Shown: positions 33,382 to 45,400 of the stretch, piece by piece
Numbering within the stretch: position 1 is the first letter of the stretch
How the letters are laid out: each line of letters begins with the position of its first letter
NCBI GenBank assembly: GCA_025175895.1
Contig: CM045993.1
Span: 64,980,621 to 65,044,620 of the forward strand
Reading direction: 5' to 3'
Length of the DNA: 64,000 nucleotides
Source of the DNA: Wurfbainia villosa
Taxonomy: Eukaryota; Streptophyta; Magnoliopsida; Zingiberales; Zingiberaceae
Notes under the pieces: generated by a model
Database searches by the model: none
What the model was told of the DNA's origin: nothing
Seen by the model: the letters and a program-made list of their open reading frames with translations, nothing else
Position numbers and translations under genes: made by a program

Positions 33382-35613
33382 TGTTAGTTATATATGAGAG
33401 GTGTCCTAAGGCAATCAACTTATGTTTAAACCATTTATATGATAAATGAAGATTCACTATTTGAGTATACATGTTTTCATGTATTTGATTAGATCGTAAA
33501 CTCATTTACTGAATGTCCACAATACAATTCACAGCATGAGAGAATTTGTGATTGGGTCAGAACTAGTGAGTATCTCTACATGTGTAATTGTGATGAATTG
33601 GAATTATCCCTAGTCGATGAATTGATGAATTTGGACACTATCGATTTTGTCGAGACTAGCACGAGGTATACTCCTTGGTGTATCCAAGCAGCTGATTCTC
33701 ACTGGTTGGAGACATTGTGATGTCCGGAGTTATTCATGGATGCTAGTTATGGTAACTAGTTCATTGAAGTGACTAACTATAAGACTTCATATGATTCTCT
33801 GCATATATGGATATGTCAATGAAGTTCTTACTGCAGCTTAAGTGTGATGTTCCTTTGACTTACAGTATTCAAGTCATCTTGGTCATGAAGACTTATGCTT
33901 TGACATCTTAAGCAAGCATCTCTGAGGAGATGTGGACCCGGGATGATTGGGTATAAATTGAAGTGGCCGAAGGTGTTTGAATAGCTTATAAAGGATTCAT
34001 CACTCCTTGCGAGGAGATGTATACCCATGGCCTCTCGTCGGATTGTTACTAAAGTCTTTGGCCAAAGCATTACATGTTTAGAGTAAGGTACTCTTGGATA
34101 CATGTACAGTAACTAGAATCTGTAGGATGAGGAAATGATACTTGGGCTAGGTGTGACATAGTCAGCCTTGTGGGGACTGACACAATAGACCATGTCATGA
34201 ACCAAGTGGGTATAAGATGCATGAAGGGAACGAGGCACGATTCATTGTAGCTGCTGAAGGGTTTCAGAAATGGTTCTGAATCAACCGTTGATTTTTCGAT
34301 TAATTAGGGATCATGATGTACTACTAGGTGCCACTCATGATCGTTCTATAATTAATGGTTAATTATAGATGGCCAACATAAACCGAGAACTTATTTGGTC
34401 ACACGCACAACGAGCATTATCCGAAGGATGTAAAATGAGCTTGATAATGAGATTCTCAGATCGAGGGAAACTAGGTTTGGTTGGACCAAACAAGGAGCGA
34501 GCATGAAATTATTTCAGTCACAATGGAAGCATGGATGGGCCGAGTCTTATGAAGACATGATGGATGAACCAAATTGGTTTGGTTCTAATCCAATGGTGGA
34601 GAATAAACCAAAGGGGTTTGGTTTGTTTTAAACGAATGAACCAGGTTCGGTTCGTTTTAACTTAAAATAGACCAACTCGGTTTGATTTATTTTAACTTAA
34701 GTTATTGGAGCGGGTTAACGGGTTTTGATTATGAACCAATCACCCCAAGGAGAAGTTTTCTTAATGGTTAAGAAACACGCGCTCTATAAAAACACAGTTA
34801 GAGTTTTGGAGAGCTCTAAGTTCATTTTGGAAAATACTCTTCCTCTCCTCTCCCTCTCTTCTCCTTGTCGGCGCCCAAGGGTTCCACGCTGCCCAACTAT
34901 CTTGTGCCGTCGTCCACCCTTGTTGTTGGCATCCAGCTGTTGCTGACCACTCCTTCAGCGACCCTCCGGTGACTCACCTTGGTTCTGGCGACCAAAGGTT
35001 GGCTAGCCATCCTCTTTGACTGGCGCAAATTCCTCCACCAAGCTGTCTAATTTTTTGACAGCTCATTTTCTTCTTATCGGAGCATTGTTTGGACGATGTT
35101 TGGAGCTCGACAGCGACTCCTTTGTCGGGGATTGGATCTTCGATAATCCTCATAGGTGGAGGACCAAGGATTCGTCAATCGGTTGACGAATACCTCTCCA
35201 GAGAAGCGAGTTTTGGAGACTCATTTTCGAATTCGAATTTTGATTCGGATTGTGATCTTCTCTCGATCACATCGTCTTCGACACGAGGCTAGTGACTCCT
35301 ACAAAGATGAGGCTTGTATCTTGGCGAAGCTATCCTGACGGTACTCGGCGTGGATATGGATAGAGGCAATTCTAGCGAGAGCCGCTCCGGTTGATGCCAT
35401 TCCCGCTGCACGTGATACGTCAGGTATAACTAGCATAATTTCCTTTTATTGCAAAATTTGAAACTACGATTATGTCTACACATGTTTTACTATGTATGCA
35501 TGTGATGTGTGTGTTGTAATAAATTATATTTATTGCTTTTTAATTCTTCCACTGTACACATGTTTACGAAACATGTTTGAACACACACTCGCCGCGGTGT
35601 CGGAAACCCAAAA
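33382..35613 (+). repeat. 5' LTR of element H
   Basis: 2232 bp, TGTTAG...CCCAAAA. The last bases should be CCCAACA as in the partner LTR; one C has become A. It carries a 91-codon antisense open frame (33828-34103, minus strand). Confidence 0.9.
34785..34792 (+). promoter_or_regulatory. TATA box of family-2 LTR (element H)
   Basis: CTC-TATAAAAA about 830 bp before the LTR end, conserved in the 3' LTR near 41999 and on the minus strand of B near 21490. Promoter role inferred. Confidence 0.45.
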
Positions 35614-35614
35614 G

Positions 35615-35626
35615 TGGTATCAGAGC
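35615..35626 (+). other. Primer binding site of element H
   Basis: TGGTATCAGAGC, complementary to the initiator tRNA-Met end. Confidence 0.95.
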
Positions 35627-36886
35627 CCAGGTTGTATTTCGAAATAATCGTAAAATTATTTTGTGATAGTCGTAATTGTATTTATGGAAATTTTCTACTT
35701 TTGGAAATTTTAGAAGTATTTATGGAAAATTTCTAATTTTGGAAAGTTTAGAAGTATTTATGGAAATCTTCTACTTTTGGAAAGTTTAGAAGTATTTATG
35801 GAAATTAACACTTTCCATAAATAAAATATGTGATTAGATTTTAAAATTTATTTCTAATTTAATCATGATTTGATTTGGGGAATCAAATCTAAAACATATT
35901 TTATTTCCATAAATAGTTTTGACAATTTAGGAAATTTGTTTCCTAAATTAAATTTGACTTTCCTTAATTGAGACCTTCCATAAATAAAATATGTGATTAG
36001 ATTTGGAAAATTGTTTCCTAATTTAATCATGATTTGATTTGAGGAATCAAATCTCAAACATATTTTATTTTCATAAATAGTTATGACATATAAGGAAATT
36101 TTTGTACATGTCATAATTGTATGCCATGTAATTGTATTAGATGCATATCATTATGCTATGCGTGTCGTTACATGTAGATGTATGCCATGTATGCCATGCT
36201 ATGTAGATAATAATTATTTGCATGAAAAGAGGATGAGACATTATAACCCTTAACAATATTAAAGCCTACACCTTCCATTAATATGGTTAGAACCAGAGTT
36301 CTGTTTCTTGTTTAGGTTGTTGGACTCTCTCCAAGCCCGACTCGAACCTGAACATATGCAAACCATAGAATAGTTTAATACTAATATGGTAAGAGTCAGA
36401 GGTCGATCGTTAGCTTTGGTTGTTGGACTCTCTCCAAGCCGGGCTAATTGGTTGAATGCGCTCTAACCATATTAAAACTATTTCTTGATTAATGGGTTGA
36501 CTTTAACCTGAAGCATCGGCTTGTTAAACTCTCTCCAAGGTCGATGTGAAGGGAGGTGAAGTTGGGTGCTATGCATATGATGCATACTTGTTAATGAGTT
36601 AACAACTCGATGTTTGTGTGAACATTCAATTAGTTGATAACACATTGTGATAGTTGCATATATGTGATATGCAATCGGTATACTTGATACCTACCATTGT
36701 AGCTATGAATGACTTGTTGGACTCTCTTTAAAGTTGTTCATATCTATGTTGGATATCAGCCCATTCGAAGATGGACCTACGATTTTGTAAATGCATTCGA
36801 AGTGATTTTGGGATTTGTAAATGTATGTTGATGCATTTTTCCATCTTTCTCATATATGCTCGATTTTGTATTTCTAGGTTAATCGA
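35627..36886 (+). promoter_or_regulatory. Untranslated leader of element H
   Basis: It starts with A/T-rich tandem units (35680-35815) and the larger repeated module, as in element B. The hairpin word TTGGACTCTCTCCAA is intact at 36320-36334 and 36423-36437, and decayed at 36534-36548 and 36717-36731. No gene seen. Confidence 0.7.
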
Positions 36887-37327
36887 TTGATCATAACGTC
36901 TTTGAATTTACGCACTATTTTGGATTCGAACAAATTGACTGGGCCTAACTTCTTGGACTGGCTTAGAAACTTGAGAATTGTTCTCAAGGCGGAAAAGCTT
37001 CCGTATGTCCTCGAAGAGCCTCTTCCTGCCCGTCCTAGTGATAACGCAACTCTGGACCAATTGTTGGTTTATCAGAAATATGTGAGTGATTTTGAACAAG
37101 TGAGTTGCATCATGCTAGTCGTGATGGTACCCGAGCTGCGAAAGCAGCATGAGCATATGGATGCTCATACCATAGTCGTTCATCTTTATGAGTTGTTTGA
37201 TGAGCAAGTGAGATCCGAAAGGTTCGAAGTCTCCAAGCTCCTCTTCACTTCTGAGATGCAAGAAGGTTCATCTGTGGTACTGCTCAACATGCTGAAGACT
37301 GTGGAGCCTTCTGTGAAGTATGAGTAG
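36887..37327 (+). pseudogene. Element H gag, amino part with internal deletion
   Basis: 146 open codons with TILDSNKLTGPNFLDWLRNL and a UBN2-type gag pattern up to EMQEGSSVV. The next residues are LLNMLKTVEPS, whereas element B has about 55 residues between these blocks. The loss is an in-frame deletion of about 165 bp from the second half of the capsid-like region. A TAG follows at 37325-37327. Confidence 0.8.
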
Positions 37328-37972
37328 GGGACGGTGATGTTAGTTGATTCCTCGAAGAAAGGTTCTAAGAGGAAGACAAAGGAACAACAAAAGGGGAAGA
37401 ACAAAAAGGCTAAAAAGGCAGAACCATCTCAAAAGGGCACTTGCCATCATTATGGCAAGGAGGGTCATTGGCGAAGAAACTGCAAGATTTATCTTGAGTT
37501 CGTGAAGAAGAATAAGGCATCATATGCCCCATCTTCTTCAGATATCTTCGTTATTGATTGTCATTCTATTTCCTCAGACACTTGGGTATTGGATACTGGG
37601 TGTGGCTCACATATATGTAATGACATACATGGGCTAAGAAATAGAAGAAGACTCGTCAAGGGAGAGTCAAATTTACGTGTTGGGATTATAGCAAAGGTTG
37701 CTACACATGCCATCGGAACGTATTTGTTGAAACTCCCTACAGGACTTGTCTTAGACCTAGACAATTGCTTTTATGTTCCTTCGTTGATAAAGAACATCAT
37801 TTCTATTTCTTGTTTGAATAGAAATGGGTACCATTTAACTTTTAGTAACAATTGTTGTTACATAACTTTGAATGACGTTCTTTATCGGACTGGAACTTTA
37901 AGCAATGGTATTTATATGTTGAACGTATCTAGTGACATTTTCAATATCGAAGCGAGCAACAAGCGTGCTTGA
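37328..37972 (+). pseudogene. Element H gag end and protease
   Basis: Open from 37334 for 212 codons. A Lys-rich stretch leads to the zinc knuckle CHHYGKEGHWRRNC, where the second Cys has become Tyr (element B has CHHC). The protease block WVLDTGCGSHIC keeps D-T-G. The frame continues into the start of integrase and stops at 37970-37972. Confidence 0.8.
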
Positions 37973-38890
37973 AAGGATAATCAATTAGACTCCTACATGT
38001 GACATTGTCATCTTGGCCATGCAAGCAAGAAACGCATGTCCGAATTACATCAATGTGGAATGGAATCATTTGAATTTGATTCATTCGATACATGCGAATC
38101 ATGCTTAAAAGGCAAGATGACTACGTTACCTTTTACGGGAAAAGGTGAACTGGTGGGAGAGTTGCTTGGTCTAATACATACTGATGTATCTGGACCTATG
38201 TCAACTTAAGCTCTAGGAGGCTATAGCTACTTCATTATCTTCACCGATAATCACTCACAGTTTGAGTATGTGTTTTTGATGAAACACAAGTCTGAAGCCT
38301 TTGAAAAGTTCAAAGAATTCAGAAATGAAGTAGAGAAACAACATGACAAGAGTATTAAAATACTTCGATCAGATCGAGGTGGTGAATACTTGAGTCAAGA
38401 GTTTCTAGATTATCTAAGAGACAATGGTATATTGTCTCAATGGACTCCGCCATATACACCGTAACATAATGGTGTATCTGAGAGGCGTAACCGGACCTTG
38501 TTGGACATGGTCAAGTCGATGATGAATCATGTGAATCTTCCCAAGTCCTTTTGGAGCTATGCACTTCAGACAACTGTTTACTTGCTAAACAAAATGCCAA
38601 CCAAGGTAGTCTCAACTACTCTATATGAGATATGGAATAGTAAGAAATTTCATGTATCTTACTTGAAGATATGGGGTTGTCCTGCTTATGTGAAGTGAAC
38701 TGTATCAGACAAATTGGATGCTAAGTCTGATAAATGTCTATTTATTGGATACCCTAAGGAAACAAGGGGTTACTAATTCTATCACCCTGTGGAGCAAAAG
38801 GTGTTTGTTTCAAGGCATGCTGTATTTCTAGAGAAAGAGTTTCTCTTGCAAGAAAATAGTGGGAGTGTCGTTGAGCTTGAGGAGGCATGA
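37973..38890 (+). pseudogene. Element H integrase
   Basis: Zinc-binding and core blocks are readable but broken by several stops. One stretch (38270-38464) is open with SIKILRSDRGGEYLSQEF; the next (38498-38698) begins LDMVKSMMNHVNLPKSFWSY and ends WGCPAYVK. The catalytic Glu lies in GVSERRNR near 38471-38494, just after a stop. Confidence 0.75.
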
Positions 38891-39055
38891 GAGACTCCAA
38901 TAGACATTGATGAGATACCTGGTGAAGCACCACAATCGATAACTCATATTAATGAGCCATCGACTGGACCTATTGTGACACCACATCTTCATTGATCTGG
39001 TAGAACACGCAATATTCCTGAGAGATATGGATTTCTCATAAGTGAATCGAATGAC

Positions 39056-39720
39056 GTGTTACTCATTGATGATGAGGAGCCTACTAGTTATGAAGAAGTT
39101 ATGAAAAGTTCAGAAAGAGATAAATGGCTTAACGCCATGAAGTCAAAAATGGATTCCATGTATGAAAATCAAGTTTGGAACTTGGTTGACCCACCTGAAG
39201 GCATAAAGCCTATAGGGTGCAAGTGGATTTTCAAGAAGAAAACCGACATGGATGGTAATGTTATTACCTATAAGGCTAGATTAGTGTCGAAAGGGTATCG
39301 TCAAAAGCAAGGTGTTGATTATGACGAGACCTATTCACCTATTTCTATGCTTAAATCCATTCGGATGCTCCTGGCCATAGCGACTCATTATGATTATGAG
39401 ATATGACATATGAATGTGAAAATAGTTTTCCTTAATGGAAAACTACTCGAGGATGAGTATATGATATAGCATGAGGGTTTCACATCGGTTGATAAAACCA
39501 AGGTATGCAAACTGCGATGGTCTATATGTGGACTGAAGCAAGCATCTAGGAGCTGGAATATCCGTTTTGATGAGACAATAAAAAAGTTTGATTTCTCATA
39601 AAATCTAGACAAACCTTGTGTGTACAAGAAGGTTAGTGGAAGTGCAGTCGTGTTCCTAGTATTGCATGTCGATGACATATTACTTATAGGAAATGATGTT
39701 TCTGTCTTACAGTCAGTTAA
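39056..39720 (+). pseudogene. Element H reverse transcriptase
   Basis: Open for 116 codons from 39056: WNLVDPPEGIKPIGCKWIFK, then ARLVSKGYRQKQGVDYDETY. Stops follow near 39405 and 39467. The catalytic block is at 39662-39695, reading LHVDDILLIGND, so the usual Tyr of YVDD is His. Confidence 0.8.
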
Positions 39721-40560
39721 AATTTGGTTGTCTAAGATGTTCTCCATGAAATACCTGGGAGAAGCAACCTACATCCTCGGGATTAAGATCGATAGGGATA
39801 GATCGAATAGGTTGCTTGGTCTTTCACAGTCTACATATATAGACCGAGTGCTAAAGAGGTTTAGCATGTCGGAATCCAAGAAAGGTTTTCTTCCTATCAG
39901 GTATGGGATACACCTTTCGAAGTTTATGTGTCTGCGCACAGAAGATGAGAGGAATTGCATGAGTAAGATTCCCTATGCATCTGCAATAGGATCTATCATG
40001 TATGCTATGTTATGTACGAGGCCCGATGTATCGTATGCCTTGAGTGTCACGAGCAGATACCAGTCTGATCTAGGAATGGATCATTGGGTGGCTGTTAAAA
40101 TGATCCTTAAGTACTTGAGAAGAACTAAGAATGTGTTTCTAATATATGGAGAAGGTGATATGGTAATACGCGGGTATACGAATGCCAGCTTCTAGACAGA
40201 CAAGGATGATTCCAGGTCTTAGTCTGGGTACGTATTTACCTTAAATAGATGCGCAATAAGTTAAAAAAGTTCCAAGCAAGACACTATAGCGGATTCTGCC
40301 ACTGAGGCAGAATACATTGCAGCTTTGGAAGCAGCAAAGGAAGCGATTTGGATCGAGAAGTTTGTCTCTAAACTTGATGTGGTCTCATCAATGATCCAAA
40401 CATGTGCTTCACCGCTATCATCTGATCATAGAGATTATCAGTAGGAAAGAAATACAAATCGAGAAGATTCCCACTGAAAGGAACTTAGCGGACCCTTTAA
40501 CTAAGGCCTTACCTCAAAGTAAGTTTGAGGGTCATGTTAGAGCTTATGGTATTGAATACC
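39721..40560 (+). pseudogene. Element H RNase H, partly deleted
   Basis: Bases 39620-40195 are open for 191 codons through SMKYLGEATYILGIKI and the link to RNase H, ending GYTNASF, where related copies read YTDA (Asp to Asn). Stops follow. The block with the last catalytic Asp (YCDNN in relatives) is missing through a deletion of about 70-80 bp near 40395. Confidence 0.75.
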
Positions 40561-40580
40561 GTGGCGATTGACATTAGGCC

Positions 40581-40591
40581 AAGTGGGAGTT
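40581..40591 (+). other. Polypurine tract of element H
   Basis: AAGTGGGAGTT directly before the 3' LTR. Confidence 0.85.
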
Positions 40592-42815
40592 TGTTAGTTA
40601 TATATGAGAGGTGTCCTAAGGCAATCGTCTTATGTTTAAACCATTTATATGATAAATGAAGATTCACTATTTGAGTATACATGTTTTCATGTATTTGATT
40701 AGATCGTAAACTCATTTACTGAATGTCCACAATATGATTGATAGTATGAGAGAATTTGTGATTGGATCACAACTAGTGAGTATCTCTACATGTATAATTG
40801 TGATGAATTGGAATTATCCTTAGTCGGTGAATTGATGGATTTGGACACTATCAATTCTGTCGAGACTAGCACGAGGTATACTCCTTGGTGTATTCAAGAA
40901 GCTGATTCTCACTGACTGGAGACATTGTGATGTCCGAAGTTAATCGTGGATGCTAGTTATGGTAACTAGTTCATTGGAGTGACTAGCTATAAGACTTCAT
41001 ATGATTCTCTGCATATATGGATATGCCAATGAAGTTCTTACTGCAGCTTAAGTGCGATGTTCCTTTGACTTGCGATATTCAAGTCATCTTGTTCATGGAG
41101 ACTTATGCTTTGACATCTTAAGCAAGCATCTCTGAGGAGATGTGGACCCGGGATGATTGGGTATAAGTTGAAGTGGCCGAAGGTGTTTGAATAATCTATA
41201 AAGGATTCATCACTTCTTGCAAGAAGATGTATACCCATGGTCTCTCGTCGGATTATTACTAAAGTCTTTGGCCAAAGCATTACATGTTTAGAGTAAGATA
41301 CTCTTGGACACATATGCAATAACTAGAATCTATAGGATGAGGAAATGATACTTGGGCAAGGTGTGATGTAGTCAGCCTGGTGGGACTGACATAATTGACC
41401 ATGTCCTAAACCAAGTGGGTATAAGATGCGTGAAGGGAACGTGACACGATTCATTGTAGCTGCTGAAGGGTTTCAGAAATGGTTCTAGATCAACCATTGA
41501 TTTTTTGATTAATTGGGGATCATGATGTACTACTAGGTGCCACTCATGATCGTTCTATAATTAATGGTTAATTATAGATGACCAACATAAATCGATAACC
41601 TATTTGTTCACACGGACAACGAACATAATCCAAAGGATTTAAAATGAGCTTGAGAATGAGATTCTCAAATCGAGAGAAACTAGGTTTGGTTGGACCAAAC
41701 AAGGAGCGAGCATGAAATTGTTTCAGTCGCAATGGATGCATGGATGGGCCGAGTCTTATGAAGACATGATGGATGAACCAAATTGGATCAGTTCTAATCC
41801 AATGGTGGAGAATAAACCAAAGGGGGTTGGTTTGTTTTGAACCAATGAACCAAAGTTGGTTCGGTTCCTTTTAACTTAAAATAAACCAACTCGGTTTGGT
41901 TTATTTTGACTTAAGTTATTGGAGCGGGTTAACAGATTTTGGTTATGAACCAATAACCCTAAGGAGAAGTTTTCCTAATGGTTAAGAAACACGCGCTCTA
42001 TAAAAATGCGGTTAGAGTTTTGAAGAGCTCTAAGTTTATTTTGGGAAATACTCTTCCTCTCCTCTCCCTCTCTTCTCCTTGCCGCTGCCCAAGGGTTCCA
42101 CGCCGCCCAACTATCTTGTGCCATCATCCACCCTTGTTGCCGGCATTCACCTGCTACCGACCACTCCTCCCGCGACCCTCCGGTGACTCACCTTGGTTCC
42201 TACGACCAAGGGTTGGCCGACCATCCTCTTTGACCGGCGCAAAGTCCTCCACCAAACTGTCCAATTTTTGGACAGCTTGTTTTCTTCTTGTCGAAGCATC
42301 GTTTGGAGCTCCGATAGTGACTCCTTTACCGGGGATCGGATCTCCAGTAATCCTCGTAGGTGGAGGAGCAAGGATTCGTCAATCGGTTGACAAATACCTC
42401 TCCGGAGAAGTGAGTTTTGGGGACTCGTTTTCGAATTCGAATTTTGATTTGGATTGTGATCTTCTCTCGATCACATCATCTTCGACACAAGACTAGTGAC
42501 TCCTATGAAGATGAGACTTGTAGCTTGGCAAAGCTATCCTGATGGTACTCAGCGTGGATACGGATAAAGGCAATTCTAGCGAGAGTTGTTACGATTGATG
42601 TCATTCCCGCTACACGTGATACGTTATGTATAACTTGCATAATTTCCTTTTATTACAAAATTTGAAACTGCGATTATGTCTACACATGTTGTACTATGCA
42701 TGCGTGTGATGTGTGTGTTGTAATAAATTAGATTTATTTCTTTTTAATTCTTCCACTGTGCACATGTTTACGAAACGTGTTCGAACACACTCGCCGCGGT
42801 GCCGGAAACCCAACA
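40592..42815 (+). repeat. 3' LTR of element H
   Basis: 2224 bp, TGTTAG...CCCAACA, followed by the target repeat CAAAC. A 93-codon antisense frame lies at 41038-41319. Confidence 0.92.
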
Positions 42816-42820
42816 CAAAC

Positions 42821-43080
42821 AACATATTTATATAACACCCTCGACACCCTACAAGCTCAACCATTATGAAAAGAAACAAGAAATACATAATAGGAAGAAA
42901 CTTTTTGGTCATCTACTAAGATTAACGATATGTTTCTTGACCGAGGATTTGCCTTTCTCTAGTGGGGCATTCAGGATTGTGTAAATCAATTCCAAGTAGC
43001 AGGCTATCCCCCTCCCGACCAACCTACCTCCTTCCTAGACATGGGCAAGACTATTGACCGAACTGCTTTGGATCTACTAT
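42821..43080 (+). pseudogene. Coiled-coil ORF of a Tat-like element, carboxyl part
   Basis: Without element H and one target repeat, the frame at 33381 continues here. It contains stops and then a readable tail with DRGFAF, QDCVNQFQVAGYPPPDQPTS and FLDMGKTIDRT. A tail of this sort (a GF-x-DC-x-x-Q pattern, then a Pro-rich stretch and FLD) after a coiled coil resembles the plant gypsy-type ORF proteins found antisense in Tat elements. No domain search was possible. Confidence 0.4.
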
Positions 43081-43199
43081 CTTTTCCTTTTAGATATTGA
43101 AAAAATATAAACCTTGTATCCATTTACTATTACAATATATCCTCTTTATTATGAAACAATCATCCATACATTTTGATTACACCCTTTACGGAAAGAAAG

Positions 43200-44400
43200 A
43201 GAAAAACATGCAATTCTTACAAAGCTAACCATTAAAATAGGGATGCAAATTATATACATTCCATGGTCGAGCTAAAAGTCTCCCTTGCGCATCTTTCAAA
43301 TAATAAGCTCCTATTCCTGCATGACTTTCTAACTGAAAAGGACCCTCCCATTTAGATTCTTTCTTACCTCTAGAGCCTTCTGGTAACACCTTTCTCAATA
43401 CCAAATCTCATACTTGGAAAGAACACGACACGACCCTCTTATTATAAGCCTGAACTATTTGTGATCTATATTTTTAAGTATAATAAAAAGCTTGGTTTAT
43501 TCTTTCTTCAATCAAAACCAACTCTACATATCAAGCCACCTCATTACTACTAAGAGCATAAGATGTTACCCAAGAAGACTCCACTCATAATTCTACGGGT
43601 AACACTACCTTTGTACCATACACCATACTAAAAGGAGTTTCTCCCGTAGCTCACCTAGGAGTAGTGCGAAAAGACCATAACACATTAGGCAATTCTTCTA
43701 CCCAACTACCCCTAACAAGCTCCAACTTAGTCTTCAACCCATGCACCAACTCTCTATTGGTAGCCTCAGCCTGCCCATTACTTTGACGTGAACACTTGTT
43801 CGATTTTGGAATCCTGGCACCATTCTGCTAACTTTTTATTTTGAAACTATCGCCCATTATCTGATACTAACTACCTAGATATACCAAAATGACATACTAT
43901 ATTTTTCCATAAAAATTGTGACACTATTTGTTCTGTAATGCGAGCTAAAGGCTCAACCTCTATCCACTTGGAAAAATAATCAATAACTACTAATAAAAAC
44001 TTCTTCTGAGTCGTCCCGATCGAAAATGACCATACTATATTCATACCCCATTGATCAAAAGGAGATGCTAATACAACCGACTACATATGCTTAACCTACT
44101 GACAATGCCAATTGTGATCCCTTTGATAACTCTCACATTGCTGCACTAATCGAATAACATCCTTCGTCAATATAGGCCAAAAGTAACCAACTAACAACAC
44201 TTTTCGAACAAGTGATTTACTTCCTATATGACTCCCACAAGCTCCTTCATGTATTTCTTGCAACACATAATCCGCCTCTGTCCTTCTTCAACATTGCAAT
44301 AAGGGCCTAATGCTAGCTCTTTTATACAAAACACCCTTCAATACACAAAAGCGGGTAACTTACTGTTTAAACGGTCGAGCCCGTATAGGATCTTTAGGCA
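43200..44400 (-). pseudogene. Tat-like integrase (broken)
   Basis: Read on the minus strand with stops and frame changes: a zinc-binding-like region (EIHEGACGSHIG, later LVQQCESYQR), then the core with WGMNIVWSF, FLLVVIDYFSKWIEVEPLAR and ITEQIV. The first catalytic Asp (MDI in relatives) reads Asn. The carboxyl end (KWEGPFQ...GAYYL) is at about 43225-43380. Integrase downstream of reverse transcriptase and RNase H is the Ty3/Gypsy order. Confidence 0.75.
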
Positions 44401-45400
44401 TTTTATTTTCTTGAAAAAATAGCAACAATTCCTTCATCAAATCATCCTCGACTAATTCCTCAGACATCTCACCCTGAGGTAATAACTCTATTTGTGCAAT
44501 TACTTCTCCAGTGTTTCAACTTCCAAAAGAACTGGCTAGCTGAGCGAGCTTGTCTGCTCGCTGATTCTTTGCCCGAGTAACCTTTTTCAACAACACTTTC
44601 GTAAAATGCACTTTAGCGTTCTCCACCAACTCACAATAATTATGACACTTATCATCCCTAACTTCAAACCCACCACTAATTTGTTGTATAACCAATTGAG
44701 AATCCATATGAATTATTACCCGTTCTGCCCCAACATTCCTAACAGCTTTAAGAGCTATAAGTAAGGCTTCATATTCAGCTTCATTATTAGAAGCTCAGAA
44801 ATGAAGTCAGACTGCCAACTTAACCTCTTCCCCTTGTGGTGAAATCAAAATTACCTCCACTCCTCAACCTTCCTTTTAAGATGATCCATTCGCATAAACA
44901 ACCCATGGATCATGATCCTCTCTATGTACTATTTCAACTAAAAAATCAGCTAAAACCTGAGCCTTAATAGAGAGGTGAGGTTAATATATAATGTCATATT
45001 CACTGAGCTTAGTGGCCAATTTAATAAGCTTTCTGATAGCTTCTGGATGAGTAAGTATACAACCCAAGGGAGTATCGGTAAGATCCACCAATCGGTGTTA
45101 TAGAAAGTAAGGATGTAATCTCTGGGTAGTTAAAACTAAACCCCAAGTTAATTTCTTTAAGTTAGTGTAACGAATCTCTGGACCTTTTAGTAGATAACTA
45201 ATGTAGTATAATAGATATTGTTTATCCTATTCTTGTTGTACCAATACCGAACCTACAACAACCTCCTAAAGGGCCACATACACCCATAATACATCTCCAA
45301 GTTGTTGCTTAGCTAAAAAAGGTGGTTCAGATAAATATTCCTTTAATGACTAAAAAGCCCTGTCACAATGCTAATTCCACTGAAAGCGAGTTGCTCTTTT
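44401..45400 (-). pseudogene. Tat-like RNase H region (broken)
   Basis: Bases 44516-44707 are open on the minus strand and read DSQLVIQQISGGFEVRDDKC, then ANQ-type linker and RADKLAQLASSFG, the second RNase H-like domain typical of the Tat lineage. The flanking sequence shows an Asn/Glu-rich RNase H core (EAEYEALLIALKA-like, near 44745-44800) and the connection region, with many stops. Confidence 0.65.

Larger units (their letters stand above)
33382..42815 (+). mobile_element. Family-2 Copia element H, full length
   Basis: LTRs 33382-35613 and 40592-42815, with a perfect target-site repeat CAAAC (33377-33381 and 42816-42820). Primer site, leader, gag, protease, integrase, reverse transcriptase, RNase H and polypurine tract are in Copia order, all damaged. 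Over the first 400 bp or so the LTRs differ at roughly 5 percent of positions by eye, so H looks older than D. It lies in the coiled-coil ORF of the Tat-like element. Confidence 0.95.
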
